Positions 15,558 through 24,637 are shown, counted from the stretch's first letter. The stretch: DNA of 59,200 nucleotides from Weissella confusa (GCA_016466735.1 JAAOED010000018.1:1-59200), one strand, 5' to 3'. Translations and numbers: made by a program. Notes: generated by a model not told the origin, from the sequence alone.

Positions 15558-17061
15558 AACTAAAGCGGACTGGAATCGTTTGCCCAGTAAAGCGTTCGAA
15601 TTTTTGAACGGTAATTTGATGAAGCACTTGGCGAATCTCTTCGATTTCAGCCAATGTTGGGCTGGCTTTGAGATATAGGTGGCGTTGTTGACTGCCAGAT
15701 AAGTGCATATTAGAAATGACCAAATCAGCTGAATTTGGCGTATCAAAACTCAAAATAATATTTAGTCCCGGCATATTAGCCATTAATTGTGCCAGGCGAC
15801 GCCCTAGTGCAGCGTTATCAACAAATTCCAAATCAACGGTAACAATGGGCAAGACCTCTTCTTGCGGCAAACGCGTAATGAATGTATTGAAGTAGTCCTC
15901 GAACAACGTATTTTGCAAGGTGTCATGAGAAATGTTTGTTTCAGTTGCGATGGCTTGCATCAGGTGCTGGGTCAGCTGCGCGTACACTGGAAATTGTGAT
16001 ATGGCTTCATCCACATTTGGTTCTGGGCGAAGTGCACTATGGAAGTAGACCAAGCGTAAATTGGTTGTGTATAAATCATGTTGAATGGCGTCGATTAATT
16101 TATGCGTCATCAGATAAGCGTTTCCGAAGAAAGCAGGTAGCTCACGGGCGATGATATCCGAGATGACGCTGAACAAAAGGCGCGTTTCAATCGGCATGTA
16201 CGTTTCAAAGTGTTCTTTGCGTGCGAAACCAAAGGCGTAGAGCGCACTCAATGCAAAACGCGCTTCGTAACCGGCTTCAATGTCAGACAGACCTAATGAC
16301 AGCGTCAGTTGTTCACGCATGCGGTCGAGGAATAAGCGGGTTGTTGCAGGTAAATCGGCGGTTTCATCAAGTACGGGGACAGAATCATCCGGCGTAATGA
16401 CGTGTTGATGCGTCATCCGTACGTACCAAATGCCTAGCTGAAACTCAACAATCAAACTAATGGCCGGCGAAATAGGGTTGGGACTGGTTGTTTTTAAGTA
16501 GTTCCAAGTGGTCTGGGCCCATTTAATTGCTGTGGCAGGTAGTGGATTGCTTTGTAGTGTGTAGTAATCAAACAAGATGCGGAAGAAAAAATAACGAATC
16601 TCTTTTTCATTACCTATTAATATGAAAGAATTGTCAATCTGAATATGATACGGTTGCAAATCTTGTTGCAGTTCTTGTAATAGTTCGCGGACGTATGGCG
16701 TTGAAAAATCATGTTGCACCGCAAAATCAGCAACGGTTTCAAATGTGCCGAATAACAAGGCCATTAGTAGATGATATTTTGGGGCGCGGTTCAAATACGT
16801 TAGACGCAAATCGTCAAACAGCATACTGTGCCCTGGTCGCACGATGAAATGTTGGCGCGTACCGTCAAACGAAACCAATTCGTGTTGATCTAGTTGCGCC
16901 AAATCGTCAGCCAAAGCTTGACCATAATTCATCACGAGATACTTTGACCAACCAAGGTCGTTAATAACTTGCTTGATGGGCACCATTGGCAATGGTTGCA
17001 TCATCAAGTAGTTTTTGAGCGCTAACTTATCGCGTTCTTTTTTCTGTAGTAGCCAGTCCAC
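15556..17061 (-). CDS. Mga-like helix-turn-helix regulator
   Basis: The protein is about 501 residues. The N-terminal 150 residues hold two helix-turn-helix modules in the order seen in Mga/AtxA regulators (PLPMVPIKQVINDLGWSK; then VADFAVQHDFSTPYVRELLQELQ). A PRD-like helical middle and a C-terminal EIIB-like region (VTVDLEFVDNAALGRRLAQLM; ADLVISNMHL) follow. Mga-type proteins are controlled by PTS phosphorylation of histidines in PRDs; that control here is inference. The start is probably GTG 17061, 9 nt after GGAGG; an earlier in-frame GTG at 17082 abuts the upstream terminator. The target genes are not evident, though a small gene lies just upstream. Confidence 0.75.
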   Translation of the reverse strand: MDWLLQKKERDKLALKNYLMMQPLPMVPIKQVINDLGWSKYLVMNYGQALADDLAQLDQHELVSFDGTRQHFIVRPGHSMLFDDLRLTYLNRAPKYHLLMALLFGTFETVADFAVQHDFSTPYVRELLQELQQDLQPYHIQIDNSFILIGNEKEIRYFFFRILFDYYTLQSNPLPATAIKWAQTTWNYLKTTSPNPISPAISLIVEFQLGIWYVRMTHQHVITPDDSVPVLDETADLPATTRLFLDRMREQLTLSLGLSDIEAGYEARFALSALYAFGFARKEHFETYMPIETRLLFSVISDIIARELPAFFGNAYLMTHKLIDAIQHDLYTTNLRLVYFHSALRPEPNVDEAISQFPVYAQLTQHLMQAIATETNISHDTLQNTLFEDYFNTFITRLPQEEVLPIVTVDLEFVDNAALGRRLAQLMANMPGLNIILSFDTPNSADLVISNMHLSGSQQRHLYLKASPTLAEIEEIRQVLHQITVQKFERFTGQTIPVRFS

Positions 17062-17082
17062 AAGTTTGTCCTCCGCAAACAC

Positions 17083-17110
17083 AAAAAGGCAGTGCTAACA
17101 CTGCCTTTTT
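17083..17110 (-). terminator. Terminator between the 55-aa gene and the Mga-like gene
   Basis: AAAAAGGCAGTG (17083-17094), loop CTAA, CACTGCCTTTTT (17099-17110): a perfect 12-bp stem with terminal T/A runs. On the minus strand it ends the small gene and lies only 21 nt before the GTG of the Mga-like gene, so expression of the latter needs read-through or a promoter inside this gap. Confidence 0.8.
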
Positions 17111-17130
17111 AATCGTTCAGTTAGTTTAGG

Positions 17131-17298
17131 TTATACCGCAATGTGATGGGTGAGTGCAAGTTGCTCAAGCACTTGGTGATAGATTTGATCATAATCATCT
17201 AGTGCATAACCGATGTTGCGCACAGAACTCTTCGTGTAGTTCTGGGCAGCAATGGCAATTGCGAAATCGTGTGCGATTTGTTCATTCGTGTGTGGCAT
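17131..17298 (-). CDS. Small hypothetical protein, 55 residues
   Basis: The product is MPHTNEQIAHDFAIAIAAQN followed by a helical C-terminal half ending EQLALTHHIAV. It is soluble, acidic-to-neutral and probably all-helical. The ATG at 17298 follows CAGGGAGAC, a good ribosome site; upstream in-frame codons lack one. Its own terminator follows at 17083-17110. The family is not recognised. Its place upstream of an Mga-like regulator on the same strand may be incidental. Confidence 0.6.
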   Translation of the reverse strand: MPHTNEQIAHDFAIAIAAQNYTKSSVRNIGYALDDYDQIYHQVLEQLALTHHIAV

Positions 17299-17455
17299 AA
17301 TATTTGTCTCCCTGTGAATATCTGTTCTTAGTATAGAAAAGGTAGTCGGAACAACAAAAAACGCTTTTTCCACTTTTGAAAATCTCATTTTTGTCCTCTG
17401 TTGTAGTGGATGGTTAGACTAAAACACAGACTTTACGAAAGCGAGTTATGTTTAC

Positions 17456-18673
17456 ATGACAACGGGAAAACCGGTTACCAGCATTTTTAACGCTGGCTTT
17501 ATTAGTATTACAGCCATCAATTTTATTGTGTATCTTGTTTACTATCTATTGATGGTTATTATTGCGGTCGTGGTGCACACGAATTTGCATGCCAACCTAG
17601 CGCAAGCCGGTTTGGCTTCAGGAATTTATGTTATCGGGACGTTGATTGCCCGTCTTATTATTGGGCAACAACTCGACATTATTGGTCGTAAGCAATCGTT
17701 GCGTTTTGGCGCGTTGATCTATTTGGTTTCAACGCTAGCTTACTTAATCATTCCAAATATCGGTGTGATGTTTGTAGTCCGTTTGGTGAATGGATTTGCC
17801 TACGGGATGACGTCAACCGCGACGAACGCCATTGTGACGGATTACATCCCCGAAGATAAAAAGGGGTTAGGCATTAACTTCTATGGGTTGAGTACGTCAT
17901 TGGCTGCGGCGATTGGTCCGTTTGTGGGGATGATTTTGTTGAATCTCACAAACTTCCGCTTCATTGTGGTGGTGTCATCGGTTTTGATCTTGTTAACGAC
18001 GATTGCCACGCTGCTTTTGCCAATTCACAACTTAGCGTTGACGCCAGAACGCAAGGCTGAATTACGTCACATGACCTTTGATAACTTAATTGAACGCAAG
18101 GCATTATTTATTGCCGGCATCGGCTTCTTGATGGGCTTCTCATACTCATCAGTGTTGTCATTCTTGTCGTCATACGCCAAGACAATTCACTTGGTAAGTA
18201 TCAGTTCGTTCTTCTTCGTCGTATACGCTTTGGTCATTACGGTTACGCGACCAATGGCAGGCCGAATTTTTGACACCCGCGGGGAAGATTATGTGATGTA
18301 TCCAGCCTATGCCTCGTTGGCAGTCGGCCTAGTACTCCTTGGCATAACGCACTCTGGCTTTATGTTGCTGCTATCAGGTGCTTTTATCGGTTTGGGATAC
18401 GGAACCTTTATGTCTAATGGGCAAGCCGTTGCGTTGAAGTTGGCACCAAATGCACTTCGCGTCGGGGTGTCATTGTCAACGTACTTTATCGGTCTTGATT
18501 TGGGAATCGGTGTTGGTCCGTTTGTATTGGGGGATGTTGAGAAGTTGTTGAACTTCCGAGAGCTTTACTTGTTGGCGGCTGTCATTCCAGTCATTGCTGG
18601 TTTGTTGTACTACAAGTTCTATCATCACGAACAAGATGTTGCACCAAAGATTGATGGGGCCACGCAACACTAA
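17456..18673 (+). CDS. MFS transporter
   Basis: The protein has 405 residues and about 12 helices. The loop after helix 2 reads IGQQLDIIGRKQSLRFG (residues about 71-87), and a large basic loop in the middle (PERKAELRHMTFDNLIERKA) separates the halves. The second-half motif ARIFDTRG-like (AGRIFDTRGED) is present. It resembles YwoG/YfkL-type drug or metabolite exporters; the substrate is unknown. The ribosome site before ATG 17456 is weak. Its 3' end abuts the truncated lactate-oxidase-like remnant. Confidence 0.8.
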   Translation: MTTGKPVTSIFNAGFISITAINFIVYLVYYLLMVIIAVVVHTNLHANLAQAGLASGIYVIGTLIARLIIGQQLDIIGRKQSLRFGALIYLVSTLAYLIIPNIGVMFVVRLVNGFAYGMTSTATNAIVTDYIPEDKKGLGINFYGLSTSLAAAIGPFVGMILLNLTNFRFIVVVSSVLILLTTIATLLLPIHNLALTPERKAELRHMTFDNLIERKALFIAGIGFLMGFSYSSVLSFLSSYAKTIHLVSISSFFFVVYALVITVTRPMAGRIFDTRGEDYVMYPAYASLAVGLVLLGITHSGFMLLLSGAFIGLGYGTFMSNGQAVALKLAPNALRVGVSLSTYFIGLDLGIGVGPFVLGDVEKLLNFRELYLLAAVIPVIAGLLYYKFYHHEQDVAPKIDGATQH

Positions 18674-18684
18674 TGTAATCGGTT

Positions 18685-18828
18685 ACACCTTTTTTGAACC
18701 AGTTGCCAGACGGGGCGCGATTAGTTTATGAGCACTTGGCTGAAGAACTAAAGATTGTGATGCAGTTGACTGGTTCTCATACGGTTGCTGAATTGCAACG
18801 TGCCAAGATTATTGATGCAAAGTTCTAA
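18685..18828 (+). pseudogene. 3' remnant of a lactate-oxidase-like (FMN alpha-hydroxy-acid oxidase) gene
   Basis: A frame ending at TAA 18826-18828 reads QLPDGARLVYEHLAEELKIV followed by MQLTGSHTVAELQRAKIIDAKF. This matches the last 40-odd residues of lactate oxidase-type enzymes, whose C-terminus has the pattern (Y/L)-x(4)-L-x(2)-(D/E)-L-x(2)-VMQLTGS-x-(N/T)-V-x-(D/E)-L. The FMN-binding and catalytic domains are absent, and the fragment begins 10-30 nt after the MFS stop. It has no start codon or ribosome site, but keeps the terminator at 18831-18874. A deletion that removed the rest of the gene is the simplest explanation. Confidence 0.65.
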
Positions 18829-18830
18829 TA

Positions 18831-18874
18831 AAAAAGACCGAGTCGACGTCAAAATGTCAGACTCGGTCTTTTTT
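18831..18874. terminator. Bidirectional terminator
   Basis: AAAAAGACCGAGTC (18831-18844) and GACTCGGTCTTTTTT (18860-18874) form a 14-bp stem with T runs on both strands, serving the MFS/remnant side and the convergent hypothetical gene. Confidence 0.9.
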
Positions 18875-18879
18875 AACAA

Positions 18880-19251
18880 CTATTTTTCAAAGTGCGCAAC
18901 AGGTTCGCCCAGTGAGAGATGTAATCGTTCGATGGTATCAGGACTCATCAAACGAAATGCGGTGCCGTCAAATACGATGGCTTCATCTAACATGATCCAG
19001 GTCCACGTTTCACCAGCAATGATTTGGCCCTCGTGGTTGTATGTGAAGACGACAACGGGTTGCTCAGCTGTCTCATAGACATCAATCGCGATGGTATCAT
19101 CGTTAATGCTAGGTGCATCTGCCAGATAACGGTGGATGCTATTGTTGGCTTCGGATTGGGTAGTAATTGTGTGAGGGTCAACAAAAGTTCCGTGACCAAA
19201 CGCTTGGCGAACGACATTAATCGCGGCGAGTACTAGTTTTTCTGCTTGCAT
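18880..19251 (-). CDS. Hypothetical protein, 123 residues
   Basis: The protein starts at ATG 19251 (MQAEKLVLAAINVVRQAFGHG), 9 nt after TGGAG, in preference to the longer in-frame ATG at 19293. It is soluble, acidic and of mixed alpha/beta type (DDTIAIDVYETAEQPVVVFTY, GQIIAGETWTWIML). The N-terminal helix followed by beta strands recalls small SnoaL/NTF2-like or IrrE-type folds, but this is not supported by a specific motif. It is a single-gene unit. Confidence 0.65.
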   Translation of the reverse strand: MQAEKLVLAAINVVRQAFGHGTFVDPHTITTQSEANNSIHRYLADAPSINDDTIAIDVYETAEQPVVVFTYNHEGQIIAGETWTWIMLDEAIVFDGTAFRLMSPDTIERLHLSLGEPVAHFEK

Positions 19252-19348
19252 AATGATGACTCCATTAGATATTGTTGCCACCATTATAAACAAATTCAGA
19301 CGTAAAGCTTTAAAATAGGTTCACACTTCATATACAAGACGATGTCGG

Positions 19349-19447
19349 TTGCCATTTTGTAAGAATAGTGTTACTATAAATACTGTTAATGAATAAGCTC
19401 TTAGTTGAGTGGCCAGGAACGCATTTCCTTGGCCGCTCATTTTTTTA
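19349..19447 (+). promoter_or_regulatory. rimP-nusA operon promoter and leader terminator/attenuator
   Basis: TTGCCA (19349-19354), 17 nt and TACTAT (19372-19377) form the promoter. About 25 nt after the start site a strong hairpin (GAGTGGCCAGGAA 19407-19419 with TTCCTTGGCCGCTC 19425-19438, one bulge) is followed by T7 (19440-19446), all about 50 nt before rimP. An intrinsic terminator between promoter and rimP-nusA-infB suggests attenuation, possibly by NusA itself. The structure is seen; the mechanism is inferred. Confidence 0.7.
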
Positions 19448-19496
19448 GGGTTTTACCTCTGACATAGATGATTTACGGAACGAAGGGAGGGAAAAC

Positions 19497-20183
19497 ATGG
19501 CAAACGTTGTAGAAACAGTGCAAGCTGTCCTCACGCCTGAGTTGGCAGACCACGGGTTTGACCTATGGGACGTGATTTATGAGAAGCAAGACTCAGATAT
19601 GGTCTTGCGTGTGTTGGTTGACCGTCTTGACGGTGCGATTAACATGGACGATTTGGTGATGTTGACCGAATTGATCGGTGAACGTTTGGACCAAATCGAA
19701 CCAGATCCATTCCCAGAGGCATACCTAATGGATGTCTCATCACCTGGTGCTGAACGTGAGCTTAAGCGTCCGCAAGATTTCGAGTGGGCTCTTGAGAAGT
19801 ATATTCACGTGAAGTTAAACCAACCGATGGACGGACAAAACGAAATTGACGGTGAATTAACGGCGGTGACTGACGACGAATTGACGTTGGCAATCACAGT
19901 TAAGGGAAAGCGCAAGACAATTGCGGTGCCACGCGCCGACATCAAGTCTGCTAACCTAACAATCAGTCAAGAACGCATTTTGACCACCCCTGAAGATTTC
20001 GAATGGGCAATGAACAAAATGGTTCGCGTTTCGACGTACCAAAAGATTGATGGTAAGAAAGACTTTGCTGGTGAGTTGACGGCAGTCTCAGATGAGACGT
20101 TGACGATTACGATGGATGATGATTCTGAAGTCGAAGTCCCACGCGCTGCAATTGCACAAGCACGTCAAGCAAATAACTTCTAA
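19497..20183 (+). CDS. rimP: Ribosome maturation factor RimP with duplicated C-terminal domain
   Basis: It assists 30S subunit maturation. At 228 residues it is about 70 longer than the usual RimP. Residues 1-88 are the normal N-terminal domain (ending MDVSSPGAER). Residues 92-155 form the C-terminal SH3/Sm-like barrel (PQDFEWALEKYIHVKL, DGELTAVTDDELTL, VPRADI). Residues 165-222 repeat it (PEDFEWAMNKMVRVST, AGELTAVSDETLTITM, VPRAAI). Both copies keep the same motif order and spacing, so this is an internal tandem duplication. It starts after GAAGGGAGG and opens the rimP-nusA-ylxR-ylxQ-infB-rbfA cluster. Confidence 0.92.
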   Translation: MANVVETVQAVLTPELADHGFDLWDVIYEKQDSDMVLRVLVDRLDGAINMDDLVMLTELIGERLDQIEPDPFPEAYLMDVSSPGAERELKRPQDFEWALEKYIHVKLNQPMDGQNEIDGELTAVTDDELTLAITVKGKRKTIAVPRADIKSANLTISQERILTTPEDFEWAMNKMVRVSTYQKIDGKKDFAGELTAVSDETLTITMDDDSEVEVPRAAIAQARQANNF

Positions 20184-20201
20184 TTTATATGGAGAATCCA
20201 A

Positions 20202-21341
20202 ATGAGTAAGGAATTAGTTCAAGCTCTTGACGCTTTGGAGCAAGAAAAGGGCATCAAGGCGGAAGTCTTGGTAGAAGCGATTGAAGAGGCTTTGAAGAAG
20301 GCCTACGAAAAGAACTATGACGAATCAGAAAACGTTGAAGTTCAATTCGATCAAAAGAAGGGTAACATCAAGGTTTACTCAGTTAAGACTGTCGTTGAAG
20401 AAATTGACGAGCCTTACGAGCAAATTACGTTGGAAGAAGCTTTGGAATTGAACAAGGCTTACGAAATCGGCGATGAAATCCGCTTCGAAGTCACACCTGC
20501 TGACTTCGGACGTTTGGCTGCACAAACAGCTAAGCAAATCATCATGCAAAAGGTTCGCGAAGCTGAGCGTGGTGTTGTGTATGACAAGTTCATCGGTTAC
20601 GAGAACGAAATCATTACAGGAGAAGTTGAGCGTCAAGACTCACGCTTCTTGTACATCATTTTGCCAGGTAACCAAGAGGCTGCCATGAAGCAAGGTGACC
20701 AAATGCCAAACGAAACGTACCGTATGGGTGACAAGATCAAGGTCTTGGTTTCACAAGTTCAAAACGAACAACGTGGACCACAAGTCTTTGTGTCACGTAC
20801 GCACGCTGACTTGGTAAAGCGTTTGTTTGAAGCTGAAGTGCCTGAAGTCTTCGACGGAACGGTTGAGATTAAGTCAATCGCCCGTGAAGCTGGTGACCGT
20901 TCAAAGATTGCGGTCTACTCACACAACAGCAACTTGGATGCCGTTGGTACGATGGTTGGACAACGTGGTGCACGTGTGCAAGCCGTTGTTAACGAGTTGT
21001 CAGGTGAGAACATGGATATTGTTGAATGGACTGAAGATCCAGCCCAATTCATCAAGAATGCTTTGAACCCAGCTGAAGTTGTTGAAGTTATCTTCGACCC
21101 AACAAATGACCGCGCCGTTACGGTGTTGGTTCCTGATTACCAATTGTCATTGGCTATTGGTAAGCGTGGACAAAACGCTCGCTTGGCTGCACGTTTGACG
21201 GGCTTCAAGATTGACATCAAGCCTGAAAGCGAACGCGATGCAGTAATTGCTGACATGGCGAACCGCGAAGAAGAAGCCGCAAACGCACCAGTTGTTGAAG
21301 CTGATGTTGCGGACGACTTCGAGGAAACTGACGAAGCCTAA
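20202..21341 (+). CDS. nusA: Transcription termination/antitermination factor NusA
   Basis: It binds RNA polymerase and nascent RNA and modulates pausing, termination and antitermination. The 379-residue protein has an N-terminal polymerase-binding domain (to about 130), an S1 domain (about 135-200, [15 protein letters not shown]), KH1 ([14 protein letters not shown]) and KH2 ([17 protein letters not shown]). An acidic tail ([20 protein letters not shown]) follows, and there are no C-terminal acidic repeats of the proteobacterial type. Gene order after rimP is the standard Firmicutes one; a GGAGG for the next gene lies at the stop. Confidence 0.97.
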   Translation: MSKELVQALDALEQEKGIKAEVLVEAIEEALKKAYEKNYDESENVEVQFDQKKGNIKVYSVKTVVEEIDEPYEQITLEEALELNKAYEIGDEIRFEVTPADFGRLAAQTAKQIIMQKVREAERGVVYDKFIGYENEIITGEVERQDSRFLYIILPGNQEAAMKQGDQMPNETYRMGDKIKVLVSQVQNEQRGPQVFVSRTHADLVKRLFEAEVPEVFDGTVEIKSIAREAGDRSKIAVYSHNSNLDAVGTMVGQRGARVQAVVNELSGENMDIVEWTEDPAQFIKNALNPAEVVEVIFDPTNDRAVTVLVPDYQLSLAIGKRGQNARLAARLTGFKIDIKPESERDAVIADMANREEEAANAPVVEADVADDFEETDEA

Positions 21342-21353
21342 GGAGGTGTGCTC

Positions 21354-21653
21354 ATGAAGCCACGTAAGATTCCAATGCGAAAAGACATCGTGACTGGTGA
21401 AATGGTACCAAAGAAGGAACTCGTGCGCGTCGTACGCACCCCCGAGGGTAACGTTGAGCTTGATCCAACCAACCGTGCTAATGGTCGCGGGGCCTACATC
21501 TCATTGTCAGTAGAAGTTGCTGAGATGGCTAAGAAGAAGCGCACGTTTGACCGTGTGTTTGAAACGAAGCTAGATGACAGCTTTTATGATGAGTTGATTG
21601 CCTATGTTGATCACCAAGCAGCACGTAAGGAATTGTTCGGCGATGCAAAATAA
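21354..21653 (+). CDS. ylxR: YlxR (RnpM) family RNA-binding protein
   Basis: The small basic protein of about 99 residues has the DUF448 core: KPRKIPMRKDIVTGEMVPKK, LVRVVRTPEG, GRGAYISLS. Recent work names this family RnpM, a modulator of RNase P. ATG 21354 is chosen because the in-frame GTG at 21348 overlaps the AAGGAGGT ribosome site. It lies between nusA and ylxQ as in most Firmicutes, and its last codons overlap the ylxQ start. Confidence 0.92.
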   Translation: MKPRKIPMRKDIVTGEMVPKKELVRVVRTPEGNVELDPTNRANGRGAYISLSVEVAEMAKKKRTFDRVFETKLDDSFYDELIAYVDHQAARKELFGDAK

Positions 21654-21948
21654 GCAAAAGCTATTAAATCTCCTTGGCCTAGCGCGCCGTGCTGGTAAGC
21701 TAGTGACAGGTGAGGACATGGTACTTGGTGCGATTCGTAACGGGAAAGCCAGTTTGGTTTTCTTTGCTAACGATGGTGGTCAAAGTAGCATGAAGAAATT
21801 TACAGATAAGACAAACAGCTATAACGTGGCATTTACAACCGCTTTGACACGTCAAGAATTAGCTGATGCAACCGGATTAGCGCGAACAGTGATTGCTGTT
21901 GCAGATCGCGGATTTGCTAAAAAGATGCGGGAATATCTAGAAAACTAG
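21643..21948 (+). CDS. ylxQ: YlxQ, L7Ae family RNA-binding protein
   Basis: The 101-residue product is a ribosomal L7Ae/L30e-type K-turn-binding protein: LLGLARRAGKLVTGEDMVLGAIRNG and a short C-terminal helix. The start at 21643 (MQNKQKLLNLLG) lies in the last codons of ylxR, giving an 11-nt overlap; a longer in-frame start has no family support. YlxQ is a paralogue of ribosomal L7Ae of unknown precise role, usually found between ylxR and infB. Confidence 0.9.
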   Translation: MQNKQKLLNLLGLARRAGKLVTGEDMVLGAIRNGKASLVFFANDGGQSSMKKFTDKTNSYNVAFTTALTRQELADATGLARTVIAVADRGFAKKMREYLEN

Positions 21949-21960
21949 GGAGGATGACAC

Positions 21961-24216
21961 ATGACCAAGCGCATTTACGAATTGGCGAAGGAATTGAATG
22001 TTTCATCAAAGGACTTGGTGTCAGTAGCTGAAAAGGCTGGTATGGACGTTAAGAACCACATGTCAACGATTGACGATAACGCTGTAAAGACGTTGACGAA
22101 CGCTGTAAAGCCAGCTGCTAAGCCAGCGCCAAAGGCCGAAAAGAAGGCTGAGGCACATAAGAAGCCTGCGCAAAACACGCAAGCTGCTCCTAAGGCTGCA
22201 CAAAACAACGGTGGTAACAACCAAAACCGTAACAACAACCAAGGTAACCAAAACCGTTCAAACAACAACGGTAACCAAGGTGGTAACCGTAACAACAATA
22301 ACAACCGCAACAACAACCGCGGTGGTAACAACAACGGTCGCCCTAACAACAACTGGAACGGTAACAACCGTAACAACAAGAAGGGTAAGAAGGGGCCAGG
22401 ACGTAACCGCAACAACGAGAACCGTCCAGCACCTACTGTACGTAAGGACCAACCATTGCCAGAGACTTTGGTTTACTCAGTTGGTATGAACGTACAAGAT
22501 ATCGCTAAGTTGATTCACCGTGATGCAACGGAAATCATCAAGAAGTTGTTCATGTTGGGTGTGATGGTTAACCAAAACCAATCATTGGATGCTGACACAA
22601 TCGAAATCTTGGCTGCCGATTACGGTATTGAAGCTGAGCAAAAGGTTGAAGTTGACATCGCCGACATCGACAAGTTCTTCGAAGAAGAGCAAGAGAACAC
22701 TGAAAACTTGGCACCACGCGCCCCAGTCGTTACGATCATGGGACACGTTGACCACGGTAAGACGACCTTGCTTGACTACTTGCGTAACTCACACGTTACG
22801 GAAGGCGAAGCTGGTGGAATCACGCAACACATCGGTGCTTACCAAGTTAAGACTGATGAAGGTCGTGTGATTACGTTCTTGGACACGCCTGGACACGCGG
22901 CCTTTACGGCTATGCGTGCGCGTGGAGCTGATATCACTGATATCACGATCTTGGTTGTGGCTGCCGATGACGGTGTTATGCCACAAACAATCGAAGCTAT
23001 TAACCACGCCAAGGCTGCTGGAACGCCAATCATCGTTGCGGTTAACAAGATTGATAAGCCTGGTGCAAACCCAGAAAACGTTATCAACCAATTGATGCAA
23101 TACGAGTTGATTCCAGAAGAGTACGGTGGTGACACAATCTTCGTTAACATCTCAGCTAAGTTTGGACAAAACATCGACGAATTGTTGGAGATGATCTTGT
23201 TGACGGCTGATGTGATGGACTTGCAAGCTAACCCTGACCAACGTGCCGCTGGTTCAGTTATCGAAGCTCGTTTGGACAAGGGTCGTGGAACGATTGCCAC
23301 GGTCTTGGTTCAACAAGGAACGATGCGCGTCGGTGACCCAATTGTTGTGGGTAACACTTACGGACGTGTGCGTACGATGACGAACGACCGCGGTCGTCGT
23401 GTGAAGGAAGCTGTTCCTTCAACACCAGTTGAAATTACTGGTTTGAACGATGTGCCATCAGCTGGTGACCGTTTCGTTGTCTTTGAAGACGAAAAGACGG
23501 CCCGTGCTGCTGGTGAAGAGCGTGCAAAGCGTGCTTTGATTGCCGAGCGTAACCGTAACAACGTTGTTTCAGTTTCAGACTTGTTCAACAAGATGGCTGA
23601 AAAGCAAATGAAGTCAGTGCCTGTTATCATCAAGGCCGACGTGCAAGGTTCTGTTGAAGCCTTGGCTGGTTCATTCCGTAAGATCGACGTTGACGGTGTT
23701 AAGGTTGACATCTTGCACACGGCCGTTGGTGCGATTAACGAATCTGACGTAACGTTGGCTGAAGCATCTGGTGCTATCATCATCGGATTTAACGTTCGTC
23801 CTACGCCACAAGCTAAGCAACAAGCTGATGCTGACAAGGTTGATATTCGTTTGCACAATGTTATCTATAATGCTATCGACGAAATCGAAGCTGCTATGAA
23901 GGGTCAATTGGATCCAGAATTCCGCGAAGAAATCGTTGGTACGGCTGACGTTCGTGAATTGTTCAAGGTTTCAAAGATTGGTACGATCGTTGGTGGAATG
24001 GTAACGTCAGGAAAGATTACGCGTAACTCATCAGTTCGTTTGATCCGTGATGGTATCGTTATCTACGATGGTAAGTTGGCTTCATTGCGTCGCTTTAAGG
24101 ATGACGTTAAGGAAGTTAAGAACGGTTACGACTTTGGTTTGACAATTGAAAACTACAACGACGAGAAGATTGGTGACGTGATCGAAGCCTACGAAATGGT
24201 TGAGATTCCTCGCTAA
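21961..24216 (+). CDS. infB: Translation initiation factor IF-2
   Basis: This GTPase delivers fMet-tRNA to the 30S subunit. Residues 1-50 form the N-terminal IF2N-like module ([17 protein letters not shown]). Residues about 50-160 are a low-complexity Ala/Lys then Asn/Arg/Gly-rich linker. A second IF2N module follows near 165-215. The G domain begins at about residue 257 with GHVDHGKTT (G1, 261-269), then DTPGH (G3) and NKID (G4). Domains II-IV and the C2 fMet-tRNA domain end at 751 ([10 protein letters not shown]). The linker is nearly pure Asn-Arg-Asn-Gly repeats, an unusual composition. Confidence 0.97.
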   Translation: MTKRIYELAKELNVSSKDLVSVAEKAGMDVKNHMSTIDDNAVKTLTNAVKPAAKPAPKAEKKAEAHKKPAQNTQAAPKAAQNNGGNNQNRNNNQGNQNRSNNNGNQGGNRNNNNNRNNNRGGNNNGRPNNNWNGNNRNNKKGKKGPGRNRNNENRPAPTVRKDQPLPETLVYSVGMNVQDIAKLIHRDATEIIKKLFMLGVMVNQNQSLDADTIEILAADYGIEAEQKVEVDIADIDKFFEEEQENTENLAPRAPVVTIMGHVDHGKTTLLDYLRNSHVTEGEAGGITQHIGAYQVKTDEGRVITFLDTPGHAAFTAMRARGADITDITILVVAADDGVMPQTIEAINHAKAAGTPIIVAVNKIDKPGANPENVINQLMQYELIPEEYGGDTIFVNISAKFGQNIDELLEMILLTADVMDLQANPDQRAAGSVIEARLDKGRGTIATVLVQQGTMRVGDPIVVGNTYGRVRTMTNDRGRRVKEAVPSTPVEITGLNDVPSAGDRFVVFEDEKTARAAGEERAKRALIAERNRNNVVSVSDLFNKMAEKQMKSVPVIIKADVQGSVEALAGSFRKIDVDGVKVDILHTAVGAINESDVTLAEASGAIIIGFNVRPTPQAKQQADADKVDIRLHNVIYNAIDEIEAAMKGQLDPEFREEIVGTADVRELFKVSKIGTIVGGMVTSGKITRNSSVRLIRDGIVIYDGKLASLRRFKDDVKEVKNGYDFGLTIENYNDEKIGDVIEAYEMVEIPR

Positions 24217-24242
24217 TTCCCTCAGGAAATGGAGAGCTAAGA

Positions 24243-24599
24243 ATGGCACAACAAAATTTCCGTGTTGGACGTCTTGAACAAGAAATCCAACGTGAAGTGA
24301 ACGATTTGTTGCTTAAGCGCATCCGCGACCCACGTGTTGAAGGTGTGACGGTTACTGGTGTTGAAGTTACCGGTGACTTGCAACAAGCAAAGATTTACTA
24401 CAGTGTCTTGTCTGAGTTGGCATCTGTTAATCAAAAGGCAGCTGCTGGTTTGGAAGCTGCAACTGGCTTGATTCGTAAGGAATTGGGTTCACGTTTGCAA
24501 ATCTACAAGACGCCAGAATTGAAGTTCGTTAAGGACGAATCTGTCCAATATGGTAACAAGATTGATGATTTGATTCGTCAATTGCACCAAAACGACTAA
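24243..24599 (+). CDS. rbfA: 30S ribosome-binding factor A
   Basis: The 118-residue KH-like cold-shock ribosome assembly factor has RVGRLEQEIQREVNDLLLKR, DPRVEGVTVTGVEVTGDLQQAKIYYS and a helical C-terminus. It follows infB by 26 nt with a GGAGAG ribosome site and closes the cluster before a terminator. Full length and ordinary. Confidence 0.95.
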   Translation: MAQQNFRVGRLEQEIQREVNDLLLKRIRDPRVEGVTVTGVEVTGDLQQAKIYYSVLSELASVNQKAAAGLEAATGLIRKELGSRLQIYKTPELKFVKDESVQYGNKIDDLIRQLHQND

Positions 24600-24606
24600 T
24601 ATTTAG

Positions 24607-24637
24607 AAAATGGCGACCTGTGATGGGTCGCTATTTT
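24607..24637 (+). terminator. Rho-independent terminator
   Basis: AAAATGGCGACC (24607-24618) pairs with GGTCGCTATTTT (24626-24637), one wobble, ending in T4. truB follows 36 nt later, so read-through or a separate promoter feeds truB. Confidence 0.65.

Noticed and set aside
22201-22450. AAC-rich repetitive DNA that looks like a short repeat array.
   Set aside because: It is the coding sequence of the IF-2 Asn/Arg/Gly linker; units are irregular and there are no spacers, so it is not CRISPR.
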